From Thermoanaerobaculia bacterium (GTDB taxonomy: Bacteria > Acidobacteriota > Thermoanaerobaculia > Multivoradales > J023), in NCBI GenBank assembly GCA_030431255.1, contig JAUIJL010000005.1, positions 505,699 through 569,698 on the forward strand: a DNA stretch of 64,000 bases. The letters are read 5' to 3'. The position numbers and the translations under genes are program-made. Shown piece after piece: positions 25,618 to 34,083 of this stretch (its first letter is position 1; each line of letters begins with the position of its first letter). The notes below the pieces were generated by a model that was given only the letters and a program-made list of their open reading frames with translations, had not been told where the DNA came from and did no database searches.

Positions 25618-26209
25618 ATGAACGTCACTTGGGTATCCAACACTCCGATGTTCCAAATATCACCGATGCACGCCCGCGTCGGAGAGCACGATATGAAGCT
25701 CAGCTTCGCCCCCTGGCGACGGCGAGCCACTTTGACCGTCGATGGACGGGAGCTCACCCTGAGACATCGTCGGGGTCGGTACGAGCTCAAAGACGGCAGA
25801 GATGTCCTAGCCACAGCTAAAGCGAAGTGGGGTGGCTTCGAGGTCGCTACGAATGATCGTCAATTCCGTCTGCAAAAACCGGACGTCGACCCCTGGCTCA
25901 CCAACCAAGCTGAGAAGATCACGGTCCTCGAAAAGGATAAGCATTTCGAGGAAGACAAAGTCCCTGGGTACCGTGGAGCTGGTCCGCTATTCGGGAGCAG
26001 CCACCAAGATCCGCAGCGATCTGGCCGACGGCACGAAAGTTCCGCCTGAGATCCAAGGCCTCTTCGTCGCCATGCCCATGATGCACGGCAACGATTCCCG
26101 GGCCGCGGTCGTCGGCGGATTCATGTTATTCGCCTACGGTATTCCCTTGCTCATCCTGCTGCTCACAGGACTAATCAACAGCCTGATGTGGTTGGGATCT
26201 TTCTTCTAG
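25618..26209 (+). pseudogene. LURP-one-like hypothetical membrane protein, interrupted by a frameshift
   Basis: Translation starts at ATG 25618 (AAGGAG 8 nt upstream). For about 115 codons it reads a beta-rich segment (LTVDGRELTLRHRRGRYEL, then WGGFEVATNDRQFRLQKP) resembling LURP-one/scramblase-like barrels. Between about 25955 and 25972 the coherent frame moves by one base. The other frame supplies TVELVRYSGAATKIR and a C-terminal transmembrane helix (FMLFAYGIPLLILLLTGL) ending at 26209. The junction is rich in short homopolymers (AAA, CCC, GGG), so an assembly error is as likely as a real mutation. Function unknown. Confidence 0.6.
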
Positions 26210-26328
26210 ACGGAGATCCTGCATCCGCGGATTTTTTCGGCCCGGTGAATCCAAAACGGACCGCTCGGCGTTCTGGACGGAAATCATGGGCTCAGCGATC
26301 CCGCTGCGCCATCTTCCGGAGACCGAGC

Positions 26329-27927
26329 ATGTTTCGTCCATTGCCATGCCTTCGTCAGACTTCTGCCCTTCATCGCTGTTGCGGAGCCCTCTGCTTTTCA
26401 GCTCTCCAGCTCTTATCCTTCTTCCAACCCGGACCGACTGAAGCGGCGCCGGTTCCTGTCGCTGAGAAGACCGCAAGCCAAGCCGACATCAAGCGAACCT
26501 CGGCACCTACGACCCTGACCCGAGAAACCAAAACCGTCACCCTAAAGGACGGCACCGAGGTCGAGGTGGAGGCCGGTGTGTTGCGGGTGCCCGAAAGCCG
26601 CCGACGCCCTTCGAATCGGGAGCTGTCGCTACCTTATTATCGTCTGTCCACCGACTCGCCCTCCCCCGCGCCGCCAATCTTCTTGCTCGCCGGAGGTCCG
26701 GGATCCTCCTGGATCCGACGTTTCGCGAACGAGGAAAACTACGAGGAGGTCCGCTTTTATCAGAGCTTCGCGGATGTCGTGCTCTTCGACCAACGGGGCG
26801 GCGGCACCGCCCAGCCGGAGATGGGCTGCTCGCAGCGGCGGAAGCTACCCTTCGATTCGCCTCTGTCGCCCGATCGGGTGCAGGCCGCCATGGCGGAGCT
26901 TGCGCGCCAATGCCGAGATCATTGGACAGAGCAAGGAGTGGATCTCTCGGCCTTCAACACCGATGAGAATGCCGCTGATGTCGACGCCTTGCGCCGCGCC
27001 CTCGGCTATACGCGAATCACCCTGATCGGAGGCAGCTACGGCTCCCACCTCGCTCTGCATATGATGCGTCGCTTTCCCGACTCCATCGACCGGGTGCTGT
27101 TGTACGGTGTAGAAGGCGTCGATCACACCTGGGATGACCCGGGAGCCAAGCTCAACACCCTACGCCGGATCGCCGCAGCGGCCGAGGCGTCGCCGGAGCT
27201 GGCACCATCGATTCCAGAGGAAGGCCTGCTCGGCGCCCTGAGCACGGTCCTCCAGAGGCTCAAAAAAGAGCCGATCACCGCGACCGTGGAGCATCGGGGC
27301 AACACCCACGAGGTCTTGGTAGACCATTGGCTGGTACAACGGATCGCCGACCGCCAGGCAGGGCAACGGAGCCGTCCCAACGCTTGGCCGAAGATGATTC
27401 TCGACATGTACCGAGGAGATTTTTCCGAGGTGGCCATGGGCGCCCTGGCTTTGCGTCATCTGCGCATGAACGACCCCATGCACTACACCATGGATTGTGC
27501 TTCGGGTGTCAGCGAGCCACGGCGCAAGCAATATCAGTCGAACCCGGCCACGGACATCTTGGGTGATCTCAACTCCGAGTATTCGAGCCTTTGTGGGATC
27601 TGGCAAGTCGAGGACTTAGGAGACACCTTTCGGCAGCCGGTGAGCTCCAACATTCCAGCTCTTCTGATCCACGGCACTTGGGACACCTCGACACCGATAG
27701 AGAATGCCCGGGAAACGGTGAAGACCCTGTCTCGCGGCCACTTGGTGGAGGTCGTGGGTGGTCATCATGGGGCGCTCTACAACCTCTATGCGCATCGTCC
27801 CGAGTCCCGCCGGTGGATTCAGGGCTTCCTCACCGACACCGATGTGTCGCTGCCCCATCAAGTTGAGCTACCACCTCTTCAATTCACCGCCGTCCCTGGG
27901 CCCAACGATCCGTCTGGAACGAAATGA
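26329..27927 (+). CDS. secreted alpha/beta hydrolase, tripeptidyl-aminopeptidase/proline-iminopeptidase-like
   Basis: 532 aa. The start at ATG 26329 is preferred because GGAGA lies 6 nt upstream and a signal peptide follows directly; the open frame extends back to 26188. The fold motifs are the oxyanion loop LLAGGPGSSW, the nucleophile elbow GGSYGSHLA, the acid region LLIHGTWDTSTP and the catalytic His in VVGGHHGAL. The late TAP-like C-terminal part fits exported peptidases of this family. It should cleave peptides or esters in the periplasm or outside the cell. Confidence 0.85.
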   Translation: MFRPLPCLRQTSALHRCCGALCFSALQLLSFFQPGPTEAAPVPVAEKTASQADIKRTSAPTTLTRETKTVTLKDGTEVEVEAGVLRVPESRRRPSNRELSLPYYRLSTDSPSPAPPIFLLAGGPGSSWIRRFANEENYEEVRFYQSFADVVLFDQRGGGTAQPEMGCSQRRKLPFDSPLSPDRVQAAMAELARQCRDHWTEQGVDLSAFNTDENAADVDALRRALGYTRITLIGGSYGSHLALHMMRRFPDSIDRVLLYGVEGVDHTWDDPGAKLNTLRRIAAAAEASPELAPSIPEEGLLGALSTVLQRLKKEPITATVEHRGNTHEVLVDHWLVQRIADRQAGQRSRPNAWPKMILDMYRGDFSEVAMGALALRHLRMNDPMHYTMDCASGVSEPRRKQYQSNPATDILGDLNSEYSSLCGIWQVEDLGDTFRQPVSSNIPALLIHGTWDTSTPIENARETVKTLSRGHLVEVVGGHHGALYNLYAHRPESRRWIQGFLTDTDVSLPHQVELPPLQFTAVPGPNDPSGTK

Positions 27928-27985
27928 CTCGATTTTCCGTGATCATTCCAGAACCCGATCTCACCATTCCCGCCAGGAGCTTCAC

Positions 27986-28327
27986 ATGCAAGATCCCATC
28001 TTGATTGCAGCCGCCCTCGTCGGCGCGGCCATCCTATTGGCCGCCGTCATCTACTCTTTCGGCCGGCTCAAGCTCGAGCAGCAGAAGACCCTTCAAATGC
28101 TGCTCGAAAAAGACGAATCCACCCGCGCCGAATGGTCGCGCATCATGGGTCCGAAACACCGGGCGGAGAACGATTTCCGACGCGGGGTCCTTTTGCTCTG
28201 CCTGGGCATCAGCCTCACGGTGTTGTTCTTCTTCATGGGCGGAATCGCATGGATGTTCGGCTTTGTGCCGATCACGCTCGGGCTGGTGTATTTGCTCTTC
28301 TGGCGCCGGAGCTCGGGGCGATCGTGA
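27986..28327 (+). CDS. small membrane protein (DUF6249-like) preceding an ECF sigma gene
   Basis: 113 aa from ATG 27986 (AGGAG 5 nt upstream). One N-terminal transmembrane helix (ILIAAALVGAAILLAAVIY) is followed by a charged coiled segment and then two more helices (LLLCLGISLTVLFFFM; GFVPITLGLVYLLFW). Its stop overlaps the sigma-factor start as GTGA, so the two are coupled. The layout and position next to a sigma gene match DUF6249-type proteins, but the family assignment is from memory of the pattern. Role unknown. Confidence 0.75.
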   Translation: MQDPILIAAALVGAAILLAAVIYSFGRLKLEQQKTLQMLLEKDESTRAEWSRIMGPKHRAENDFRRGVLLLCLGISLTVLFFFMGGIAWMFGFVPITLGLVYLLFWRRSSGRS

Positions 28328-28890
28328 CCCCCGCCCGAGCGGAATCGCACCGCGATCCCGAGGAGCAGGCCTTGGTTCGAAGGGTCGTAGAAAAGGATGA
28401 CCACTCGGCCTTCGAGCAGCTGGTCCGCCTGCATCAATCTCGAGTGCGGCAATTCTTGCGCCGATTGACCGCCGGCGACTTGGAACGGGCGGACGATCTG
28501 GCCCAAGAGACCTTTTTCAAGGCCTATCGTCATTTGGCCGGCTACCGCGGCGACGGCAAGCTGCGGAGCTGGCTTTTCTCCATCGCCTACCAACTCTTCG
28601 TCTCGGACCAAAGACGCCGGTCCAAAGCCCGGCTGAGCCCATTGGAGATCGAGCCGGCCGCGCCGCGAATCGATGGCCGACAGGTGGAGCTCAGTCACAC
28701 GGTCGAGTCGATGCTCACATGTCTACGCTCCGAGGAGCGGGCGGCAGTGCTCATGTGCTATCAACACGACCTGACCCATGAAGAGGCCGCCGCGGCTTTG
28801 GACCTCCCCCTCGGCACCCTCAAATCCCTCGTCCGCAGAGCCCGTCTCAAGATGAAGCAGATATATGCTGCAACCAAGGAATCAGCATGA
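28324..28890 (+). CDS. ECF (sigma-70 family) RNA polymerase sigma factor
   Basis: 188 aa from GTG 28324, which overlaps the preceding stop codon. Region 2 is recognisable (FEQLVRLHQSRVRQFLRRL, DDLAQETFFKAYRHL, SWLFSIAYQLFVSDQRRR). Region 4 follows (LRSEERAAVLMCYQHDLTHEEAAAAL, then LPLGTLKSLVRRARLKMK). The next gene starts inside its stop (ATGA) and is a candidate anti-sigma factor. Target promoters unknown. Confidence 0.92.
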   Translation: MTPARAESHRDPEEQALVRRVVEKDDHSAFEQLVRLHQSRVRQFLRRLTAGDLERADDLAQETFFKAYRHLAGYRGDGKLRSWLFSIAYQLFVSDQRRRSKARLSPLEIEPAAPRIDGRQVELSHTVESMLTCLRSEERAAVLMCYQHDLTHEEAAAALDLPLGTLKSLVRRARLKMKQIYAATKESA

Positions 28891-29255
28891 GCGACCATTC
28901 CGAACGCAAGCTTGCCGAAGCCGGCGAAGCCGCCGATCCAAACCAGCTCTGGCTCAGAGAAATGCTCGCGGAAGAGCCCCTGGAAGACGGAGGCTTCTCC
29001 CGTGACGTCCTGAGCCGAGTGGACCGAGAAGGTCGGAGGCGTCGATCTACCCAAGCCTTGGTGTGGGCCGGTGTCCTGATCACCGCGCTGCTCGGCGGCG
29101 CCTTTCTTGCGGCTCTAGGCCCGGGCTGGCCCGACTTCAGGCCGACCGGAGCCCAACCCTTGGAAAGCCATCACATCCTAGGGCTCGCCCTGCTCAGCCT
29201 CGGCCTGATCTCCGCCCTGTGGCTCGACACGGAATCTTTCGGATTAGAGATTTAG
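28887..29255 (+). CDS. small two-helix membrane protein, candidate anti-sigma factor
   Basis: 122 aa, overlapping the sigma gene by ATGA. The N-terminal 55 residues are charged and presumably cytoplasmic. Two transmembrane helices follow (ALVWAGVLITALLGGAFLAAL and ILGLALLSLGLISALWL). There is no HxxxCxxC zinc motif. Gene coupling argues for control of the ECF factor, but no family was recognised. Confidence 0.7.
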   Translation: MSDHSERKLAEAGEAADPNQLWLREMLAEEPLEDGGFSRDVLSRVDREGRRRRSTQALVWAGVLITALLGGAFLAALGPGWPDFRPTGAQPLESHHILGLALLSLGLISALWLDTESFGLEI

Positions 29256-29284
29256 CCGGCGGCGTCAATCAAAACCGAGCCACG

Positions 29285-30430
29285 TCAAAAACCGAGCCGT
29301 TTGGCAAGGTAGTGCATCATGGTCTCGTCGCTGCCGCCCCCGATGCTGCCGATGCGGGTATCGACGAAGGCGCGACCGGCGGCGCTGTCTTTCATGTAAC
29401 CGTAGCCGCCGTGAAATTGAATGCAGCCGTCGGCCACTCGACGCACCACGCGGCAGCATTGCAGCTTGGCCATGCTGATCAGGTCGGTGGCGTCGTGCCC
29501 TTCCACTAGCTGATCCACGCATTGATTGACTAGGGCTCGGCAGGCGGTCAGCTCGGTGAGCATCTCCACCATGCGGAATTGGGTGTTCTGCATTTTCGAC
29601 AGGGGCTTGCCGAAGAGCATCCGACCCTCCACCCATTCGCGGGTTTCTTGCCACAACAGCTCCGACCCTGAGAGCAAGCTGATGCAGGCCACGAGGCGCT
29701 CGTCCTGGAATTGCATCATCTGCTGTTGGAAACCAGCGCCCGGCTCACCGATGGTGTTGGAGACGGGAACGCGCACGTTGTCGAAGGTGATCTCTCCGGT
29801 GTCCGAGCCCCAAAGGCCGATTTTCTCCTCCAACCGCACCGAGATGCCCGGTGTGTCCGTGGGCACGATGATTTGGGAAAAACCGCCGTATCCACCTTCA
29901 GGGTCCGTGACCGCCAAGAGGCAATACCAATCCGCGGTGGCGGCGTTGGTGATGTAGATCTTGGTGCCGTTGATCACCCAATCGTCGCCGTCGCGCACGG
30001 CCCGGGTGCGAATGCCGGACACGTCGGAGCCGGCTCCGGGCTCGGTGACGGCAATGGCGGAGACCATCTCGCCGGCGATGGCGGGCACCAGGTATTTCTG
30101 CTTCAGCTCCTCGGTGCCGAATTGATGCAAGGACGGCGTCGCCATGTCGGTGTGCACCGAGATGCCCGTGGTGACGCCCGCATTGTCCGAGCGCGCCAGC
30201 TCCTCGTGCAAGATGGCGGTGAAGGTCCAATCGAGCTCACTGCCGCCGTAGGCCTCGTCGTAACGCAGGCCGAGCAGACCCAGCTCGCCCATTTCCAGGT
30301 AGAGGGATTTGTCGAAGCGCCCTTTCTCGTCGAATTCCCGGGCCCGGGGACGGATCTTCTCGACCACAAAGCGGCGCACGGTTTCACGGAAGAGCTTGTG
30401 CTCAGAGCTGGGATCGGGACGGTGGAACAT
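29285..30430 (-). CDS. acyl-CoA dehydrogenase (citronellyl-CoA dehydrogenase/AtuD-like)
   Basis: 381 aa, full length for the family. It shows the FAD-binding signatures AVTEPGAGSDVSGI and WVINGTKIYITNA, and the C-terminal QFHGGYGYM. The usual C-terminal YEGT Glu is replaced by IGGGSDE. A Glu is present in DERLVA of the helix that carries the catalytic base in isovaleryl-CoA dehydrogenases, suggesting a branched-chain type substrate. It is the last gene of the carboxylase operon, 158 bp after the SDR gene. In the atu pathway this step oxidises citronellyl-CoA. Confidence 0.85.
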   Translation of the reverse strand: MFHRPDPSSEHKLFRETVRRFVVEKIRPRAREFDEKGRFDKSLYLEMGELGLLGLRYDEAYGGSELDWTFTAILHEELARSDNAGVTTGISVHTDMATPSLHQFGTEELKQKYLVPAIAGEMVSAIAVTEPGAGSDVSGIRTRAVRDGDDWVINGTKIYITNAATADWYCLLAVTDPEGGYGGFSQIIVPTDTPGISVRLEEKIGLWGSDTGEITFDNVRVPVSNTIGEPGAGFQQQMMQFQDERLVACISLLSGSELLWQETREWVEGRMLFGKPLSKMQNTQFRMVEMLTELTACRALVNQCVDQLVEGHDATDLISMAKLQCCRVVRRVADGCIQFHGGYGYMKDSAAGRAFVDTRIGSIGGGSDETMMHYLAKRLGF

Positions 30431-30496
30431 CTATCGACTCCTTGTAGAAATATTCTCGGCTAACGAAGCGGCTCAGGCCGACGAGATTGCCTTCCG

Positions 30497-30530
30497 GGCG
30501 TAGGGGCGGGGCTTGCCCCCGCCCGCGAAC
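30497..30530 (-). repeat. REP-like GC-rich hairpin element
   Basis: CGTAGGGGCGGGG and CCCCGCCC pair over 8 bp (30504-30511 with 30517-30524) around a CTTGC loop, between the SDR and dehydrogenase genes. A related unit beginning CGTAGGGG and containing a CTTGTG-type loop lies on the opposite strand near 42963-43020. The style is that of dispersed intergenic REP elements. Confidence 0.55.
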
Positions 30531-30588
30531 GGGAGAGAAAGAGACTCGAAGCCGGCTCATCTGTAGAAAATTTACCCCTTGGAGGTGT

Positions 30589-31476
30589 CTAAGCATCGGA
30601 TGGATCGGTTTTTTCTCGGCGCAGGGCATCGGCCATGGGGGCGGACTTCGCGGACGGCCGGGTCGACAAACCCTTCAAACACTCACCCGTGTAGCGACCC
30701 CACATGGCGAAGACTCCGCCGCCGTCGAGATCGACGACGGTGCCGTGGGCCCAGCGGGCGGCGGGGGAAGTCAGCAAAACGATCGATTCGGCGAGGTCGT
30801 CCGGGGTCGCCAAGATGCCCATGGGATGATCCCGACGTTCTTTTTCCATCAGCGGCTCCGCCAGCTCACCGAGCATGACGTCCACGGACTCCGTGCGGAT
30901 CGTGCCCGGATTGACCCCCAAAATCGTGACCCCGGAGCGGCCGTTCTCCACGGCCAAATAGGCGATCATCGATTCCATGGCGGCCTTGGCGCCGGCCAAG
31001 ATGCCGTGGGATGGAATCCAAGTGCGGGTATCCGCGCCCGAGATCCCGAGAATCGTGCCGCCGCCCCGCGCCTCGATCATCGGCAAGGCCAGCTGGACGG
31101 CACGCAAGAAACCGAATACCGAAATGGCGTAGGTCTTCTCCAGGTGTTTCATCTCGGCCTTCATCAGCGGGCGAAAGCTGGTGGCCGCGGCGTTCAAGAT
31201 GCAAATATCCAGCTGACCCACCTCGGTCCGGATGGCCTCGAAGAGGGCCTCGATGGACTCGGTCTCGCCCATCTCCAGCGGGATAACCCAAGCGCGACGA
31301 CCGAGGCGTCGCACCTCCTCGGCCACTGCCCGCGCCTGGTCCTCGGCCCGGCGAAAGGTGATGATCACGTCCGCCCCGGCGGTCGCCAGGCAGCGGGCCA
31401 ACCCCGCCCCGAGGCCGCGGGACGAGCCCGTGACCAAAGCGACCTTGCCCTCGAGATGGCTGCTTACGGCTTGCAT
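30589..31476 (-). CDS. short-chain dehydrogenase/reductase (AtuB/AtuG or FabL-like) lacking the catalytic Tyr
   Basis: 295 aa from ATG 31476, which has GGGAG 5 nt upstream; in-frame starts at 31488 and 31491 are weaker. The Rossmann fold is clear: TGSSRGLGAGLA, then LNAAA in place of NNAG, and NPGTIRTES late. The catalytic Y-x3-K motif is altered: the Lys in GAKAAMES is present but the residue four before it is Leu (HGILAGAK). The Tyr is therefore missing and activity may be lost or changed. In atu clusters SDR proteins serve the CoA-ester oxidation steps. Confidence 0.8.
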   Translation of the reverse strand: MQAVSSHLEGKVALVTGSSRGLGAGLARCLATAGADVIITFRRAEDQARAVAEEVRRLGRRAWVIPLEMGETESIEALFEAIRTEVGQLDICILNAAATSFRPLMKAEMKHLEKTYAISVFGFLRAVQLALPMIEARGGGTILGISGADTRTWIPSHGILAGAKAAMESMIAYLAVENGRSGVTILGVNPGTIRTESVDVMLGELAEPLMEKERRDHPMGILATPDDLAESIVLLTSPAARWAHGTVVDLDGGGVFAMWGRYTGECLKGLSTRPSAKSAPMADALRREKTDPSDA

Positions 31477-31495
31477 CTTTGCTCCCATCACATGT

Positions 31496-33304
31496 TCAGG
31501 TCTTGGGATCCATCAATCGGCGAGGAATCGGGGCTTCTTGGGCCCGGAAATATTCACCGAGCCCTTTGGCCTGAGGATCGAGGCTCAGCGACGCCGCCAC
31601 ACCCTCGCCCAGGAACCCTCGCAGCACGAAATTCAAGGCAAATAAATTCGGCAGCTCATAGCGGTCGATCTCCAGCTCAGCGGCATCCGGGATCAGCGCG
31701 CGCAAACGCTCCGTCGTCAACCAGCGGCGCAACCATTGGAATCCCGGCTCGGTTTCTACCCACACTCCCAGGTTGGCGTTGCCTCCCTTATCTCCGGACC
31801 GAGCGCCGCAAATGCGTCCCAACGGAACGGTATCTGTAGGTCCGGGATCCGGATCGGCGTCGCTTTCGCTCGCATCCGCCGGCTGACCATCCCAATTCCG
31901 CAAACCCTCGTCCGATCCCGCCGTCGGAGCCACTTCCCAACGTTGTCCGTCGCACTGCCGTCCATCCATCGACACTCGATGCGTGAGCTGATCGGTGGCG
32001 ACCAGGGCCGGCCAATAGACGGCAAACGGCTGCTCTTTGCCCGGCGGTGCGGCGAGGTTGAAACCGGGATACGACGCCAACGCCAGCTCCACGGCGGCCG
32101 CGGAGAATCGCCGGCCGACCTTCTTGGGATCCGGATCCTTGACCGAAACCGTTAGCCGCGAGATAGCTCCTTCGACACCCGCCGTGGAGCCATCGGCCCG
32201 GGTCAGCACCACCCGGCTTTCGGCGAAGCTCTCGCGACCGCCTAGTGCCCGCCACAAGCTCCGCTCCGCCCAAGCCGCTTTTTCCTCGATATCGAGGCCG
32301 GTCAACAAAAAGGTGACCTGATTCTTGAAATCACCCAGGTGGTTGATGCAAACCTTGGTGCGCTCCGGTGGCGGACCACCCCGGACTCCCCGTATGCGGA
32401 CCCGATCGGGTCCTTCCTGAGCCAGCTCCATGGAATCGAAGCGGGCGGTGACGTCCGGATTCAGATAGTCCGGCGCGTCGATTTCGTAGAGTAATTGGGC
32501 GGTCACCGTGCCGATCGACACCTCACCGCCGGTGCCGGGATGTTTCGTGACGACGAAGTCGCCGTTTTCAGACATCTCCGCCAGCGGGAAACCGAGGCGC
32601 TGGTCGCCGGCGACGGCTTGAAAGAACGAATAATTCCCGCCGGTGGCTTGGGCCCCGCATTCCAAGATATGGCCGGCGACCACCGCCGACGCCAGACGAT
32701 GCCAATCGTCCCGAGCCCAGCCGAAAAACCACGCGGCCGGGCCGAGCACTAGGGAAGCATCGGTGACCCGGGGACAAATCACCAGATCGGCCCCTTGCTC
32801 CAGCGCAGAAGCAATGCCCCAGCCACCCAGGTAGGCGTTGGCGCTCAGCACCGGGGTTTGCAGCTCGGGCAAAGGTCGTCCGTCGTCCAAATGGTCGAAG
32901 GTCTCCCCCGCGGCGGCCAGCTCCTCCAGGCGGGGCAAGAGGTCGTCACCCTCGATGTGGGCGACCCGCGCCTCGAGACCCAGCTTTCCGTAGACCTCAC
33001 GGCACGCTTCCGCGCAACCCGCGGGATTCAACCCGCCGGCATTGACCACAATCTTGATGCCCCGCTCCAAACATTCCGCCGCCACCTGCGCGAGCTGGAG
33101 GGGAAAGGTTTTGGCGTATCCGGCGTTTCGATCTTTTTGCCGATCTTTGTGCAGAATCGACAGGGTCAGCTCCGCCAGATAATCCCCGGTCAGCACGTCG
33201 ATCGGGCCACCCCGCACCATCTCCAGGGCGGCGGAAAGACGATCGCCGTAAAAACCGCTGCAATTGGCGACCCTCAAGACTCGCTGTGAGCTTTCGACGG
33301 TCAC
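31496..33304 (-). CDS. atuA: AtuA-like protein (DUF1446, acyclic terpene utilisation family)
   Basis: 602 aa from GTG 33304, which overlaps the previous stop as GTGA; an in-frame GTG lies at 33311-33313. The N-terminal half carries DUF1446 hallmarks: NCSGFYGDRLSAA, LTGDYLAELTLSIL, VVNAGGLNP. The C-terminal 110 residues (GRICGARSGDKGGNANLGVW onward) match the AtuA C-terminal domain. AtuA is encoded in citronellol/geraniol catabolic clusters and is required for acyclic terpene use in Pseudomonas. Its exact reaction is not established. Its presence is the main reason to read this operon as Atu-like rather than a leucine (Liu) operon. Confidence 0.85.
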   Translation of the reverse strand: MTVESSQRVLRVANCSGFYGDRLSAALEMVRGGPIDVLTGDYLAELTLSILHKDRQKDRNAGYAKTFPLQLAQVAAECLERGIKIVVNAGGLNPAGCAEACREVYGKLGLEARVAHIEGDDLLPRLEELAAAGETFDHLDDGRPLPELQTPVLSANAYLGGWGIASALEQGADLVICPRVTDASLVLGPAAWFFGWARDDWHRLASAVVAGHILECGAQATGGNYSFFQAVAGDQRLGFPLAEMSENGDFVVTKHPGTGGEVSIGTVTAQLLYEIDAPDYLNPDVTARFDSMELAQEGPDRVRIRGVRGGPPPERTKVCINHLGDFKNQVTFLLTGLDIEEKAAWAERSLWRALGGRESFAESRVVLTRADGSTAGVEGAISRLTVSVKDPDPKKVGRRFSAAAVELALASYPGFNLAAPPGKEQPFAVYWPALVATDQLTHRVSMDGRQCDGQRWEVAPTAGSDEGLRNWDGQPADASESDADPDPGPTDTVPLGRICGARSGDKGGNANLGVWVETEPGFQWLRRWLTTERLRALIPDAAELEIDRYELPNLFALNFVLRGFLGEGVAASLSLDPQAKGLGEYFRAQEAPIPRRLMDPKT

Positions 33305-34083
33305 GATCGCCACCCGGGAAGACGTTTTTCCGTGAACGCGGCAATGCCTTCCCGCCCTTCGGACGAGCGCGCCCGCTGCCCGAGCCGTCGGGTCGCCTCG
33401 GCAGCGGCTTCATCCGTCGACAAGCCTCGGAGATCTCGGATCCAACGCTTGGACGCGGCAATGGCTTCCGGACCGCCCATAGCGATGTCGGCCACCTCTT
33501 CATCGACCGCCGCCCGCAGACCTTCCGCGGGGGTCACCCGATGGATCAAGCCGTAGGCCAGCGCCTCATCGGCGCTAAAGCGTCGACCGGTGGCGAAAAG
33601 CCGTCTCGCGTGGTGGGCGCCGAGCTTCGGCACCACCCAAATCGAGATCATGGCCGGGATCAAACCGAGACGGACCTCGCTGAAGCTGAAGACCGCGTCG
33701 CTCACGGCCACAGCGATATCGGCCACGGCGATCAAACCTAAGCCACCGCCGAAAGCGGTTCCGTTAATCGCGGCGACTACCGGTTTGTCACTGCAGTCGA
33801 TGCGCTGCAAAAGCTGGGCGAAAGGATTGGGTCCCGCGTCCGCGTCCTCGATCAGCGGATTTCCCGAGCTGAGGTCCGCGCCGGCGCAAAACGCTCGGCC
33901 CGCACCGGTGAGCACGATCGCTCGGGCGCTCTCATCCGCCGCAGCGCGGTCCAGCGCCTCGCTCAGCTCCGCCACCAAGCCGGGCGAGATTGCATTGCGA
34001 CGATCCGGACGATTCAGGGTGATCCAGGCCGCGTCGCCACGGATTTCGTAGAGAACCTCTCGGGATTCCGTGGCTCGGCTCAT
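33301..34083 (-). CDS. enoyl-CoA hydratase/isomerase family protein (AtuE/LiuC-like)
   Basis: 260 aa crotonase-fold protein. Visible features are the oxyanion-hole strands GRAFCAGADLS and INGTAFGGGLGL, followed by VAVSDAVFSFSEVRLGLIPAM. In the canonical hydratase the two catalytic Glu residues lie in the A-x-x-G-G-x-x-E and P-E-x-x-x-G regions. Here the EVRLGLIP Glu is kept, while the earlier position reads GLIAVAD, so it may act as a glutaconyl-CoA-type hydratase of the AtuE group. It overlaps the carboxylase alpha gene and atuA by 4 bp each. Confidence 0.85.
   Translation of the reverse strand: MSRATESREVLYEIRGDAAWITLNRPDRRNAISPGLVAELSEALDRAAADESARAIVLTGAGRAFCAGADLSSGNPLIEDADAGPNPFAQLLQRIDCSDKPVVAAINGTAFGGGLGLIAVADIAVAVSDAVFSFSEVRLGLIPAMISIWVVPKLGAHHARRLFATGRRFSADEALAYGLIHRVTPAEGLRAAVDEEVADIAMGGPEAIAASKRWIRDLRGLSTDEAAAEATRRLGQRARSSEGREGIAAFTEKRLPGWRS

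Noticed and set aside
30487..31839. A 450-codon plus-strand frame across the SDR and atuA genes
   Set aside because: It lies opposite two well-supported minus-strand genes and encodes no recognisable family.
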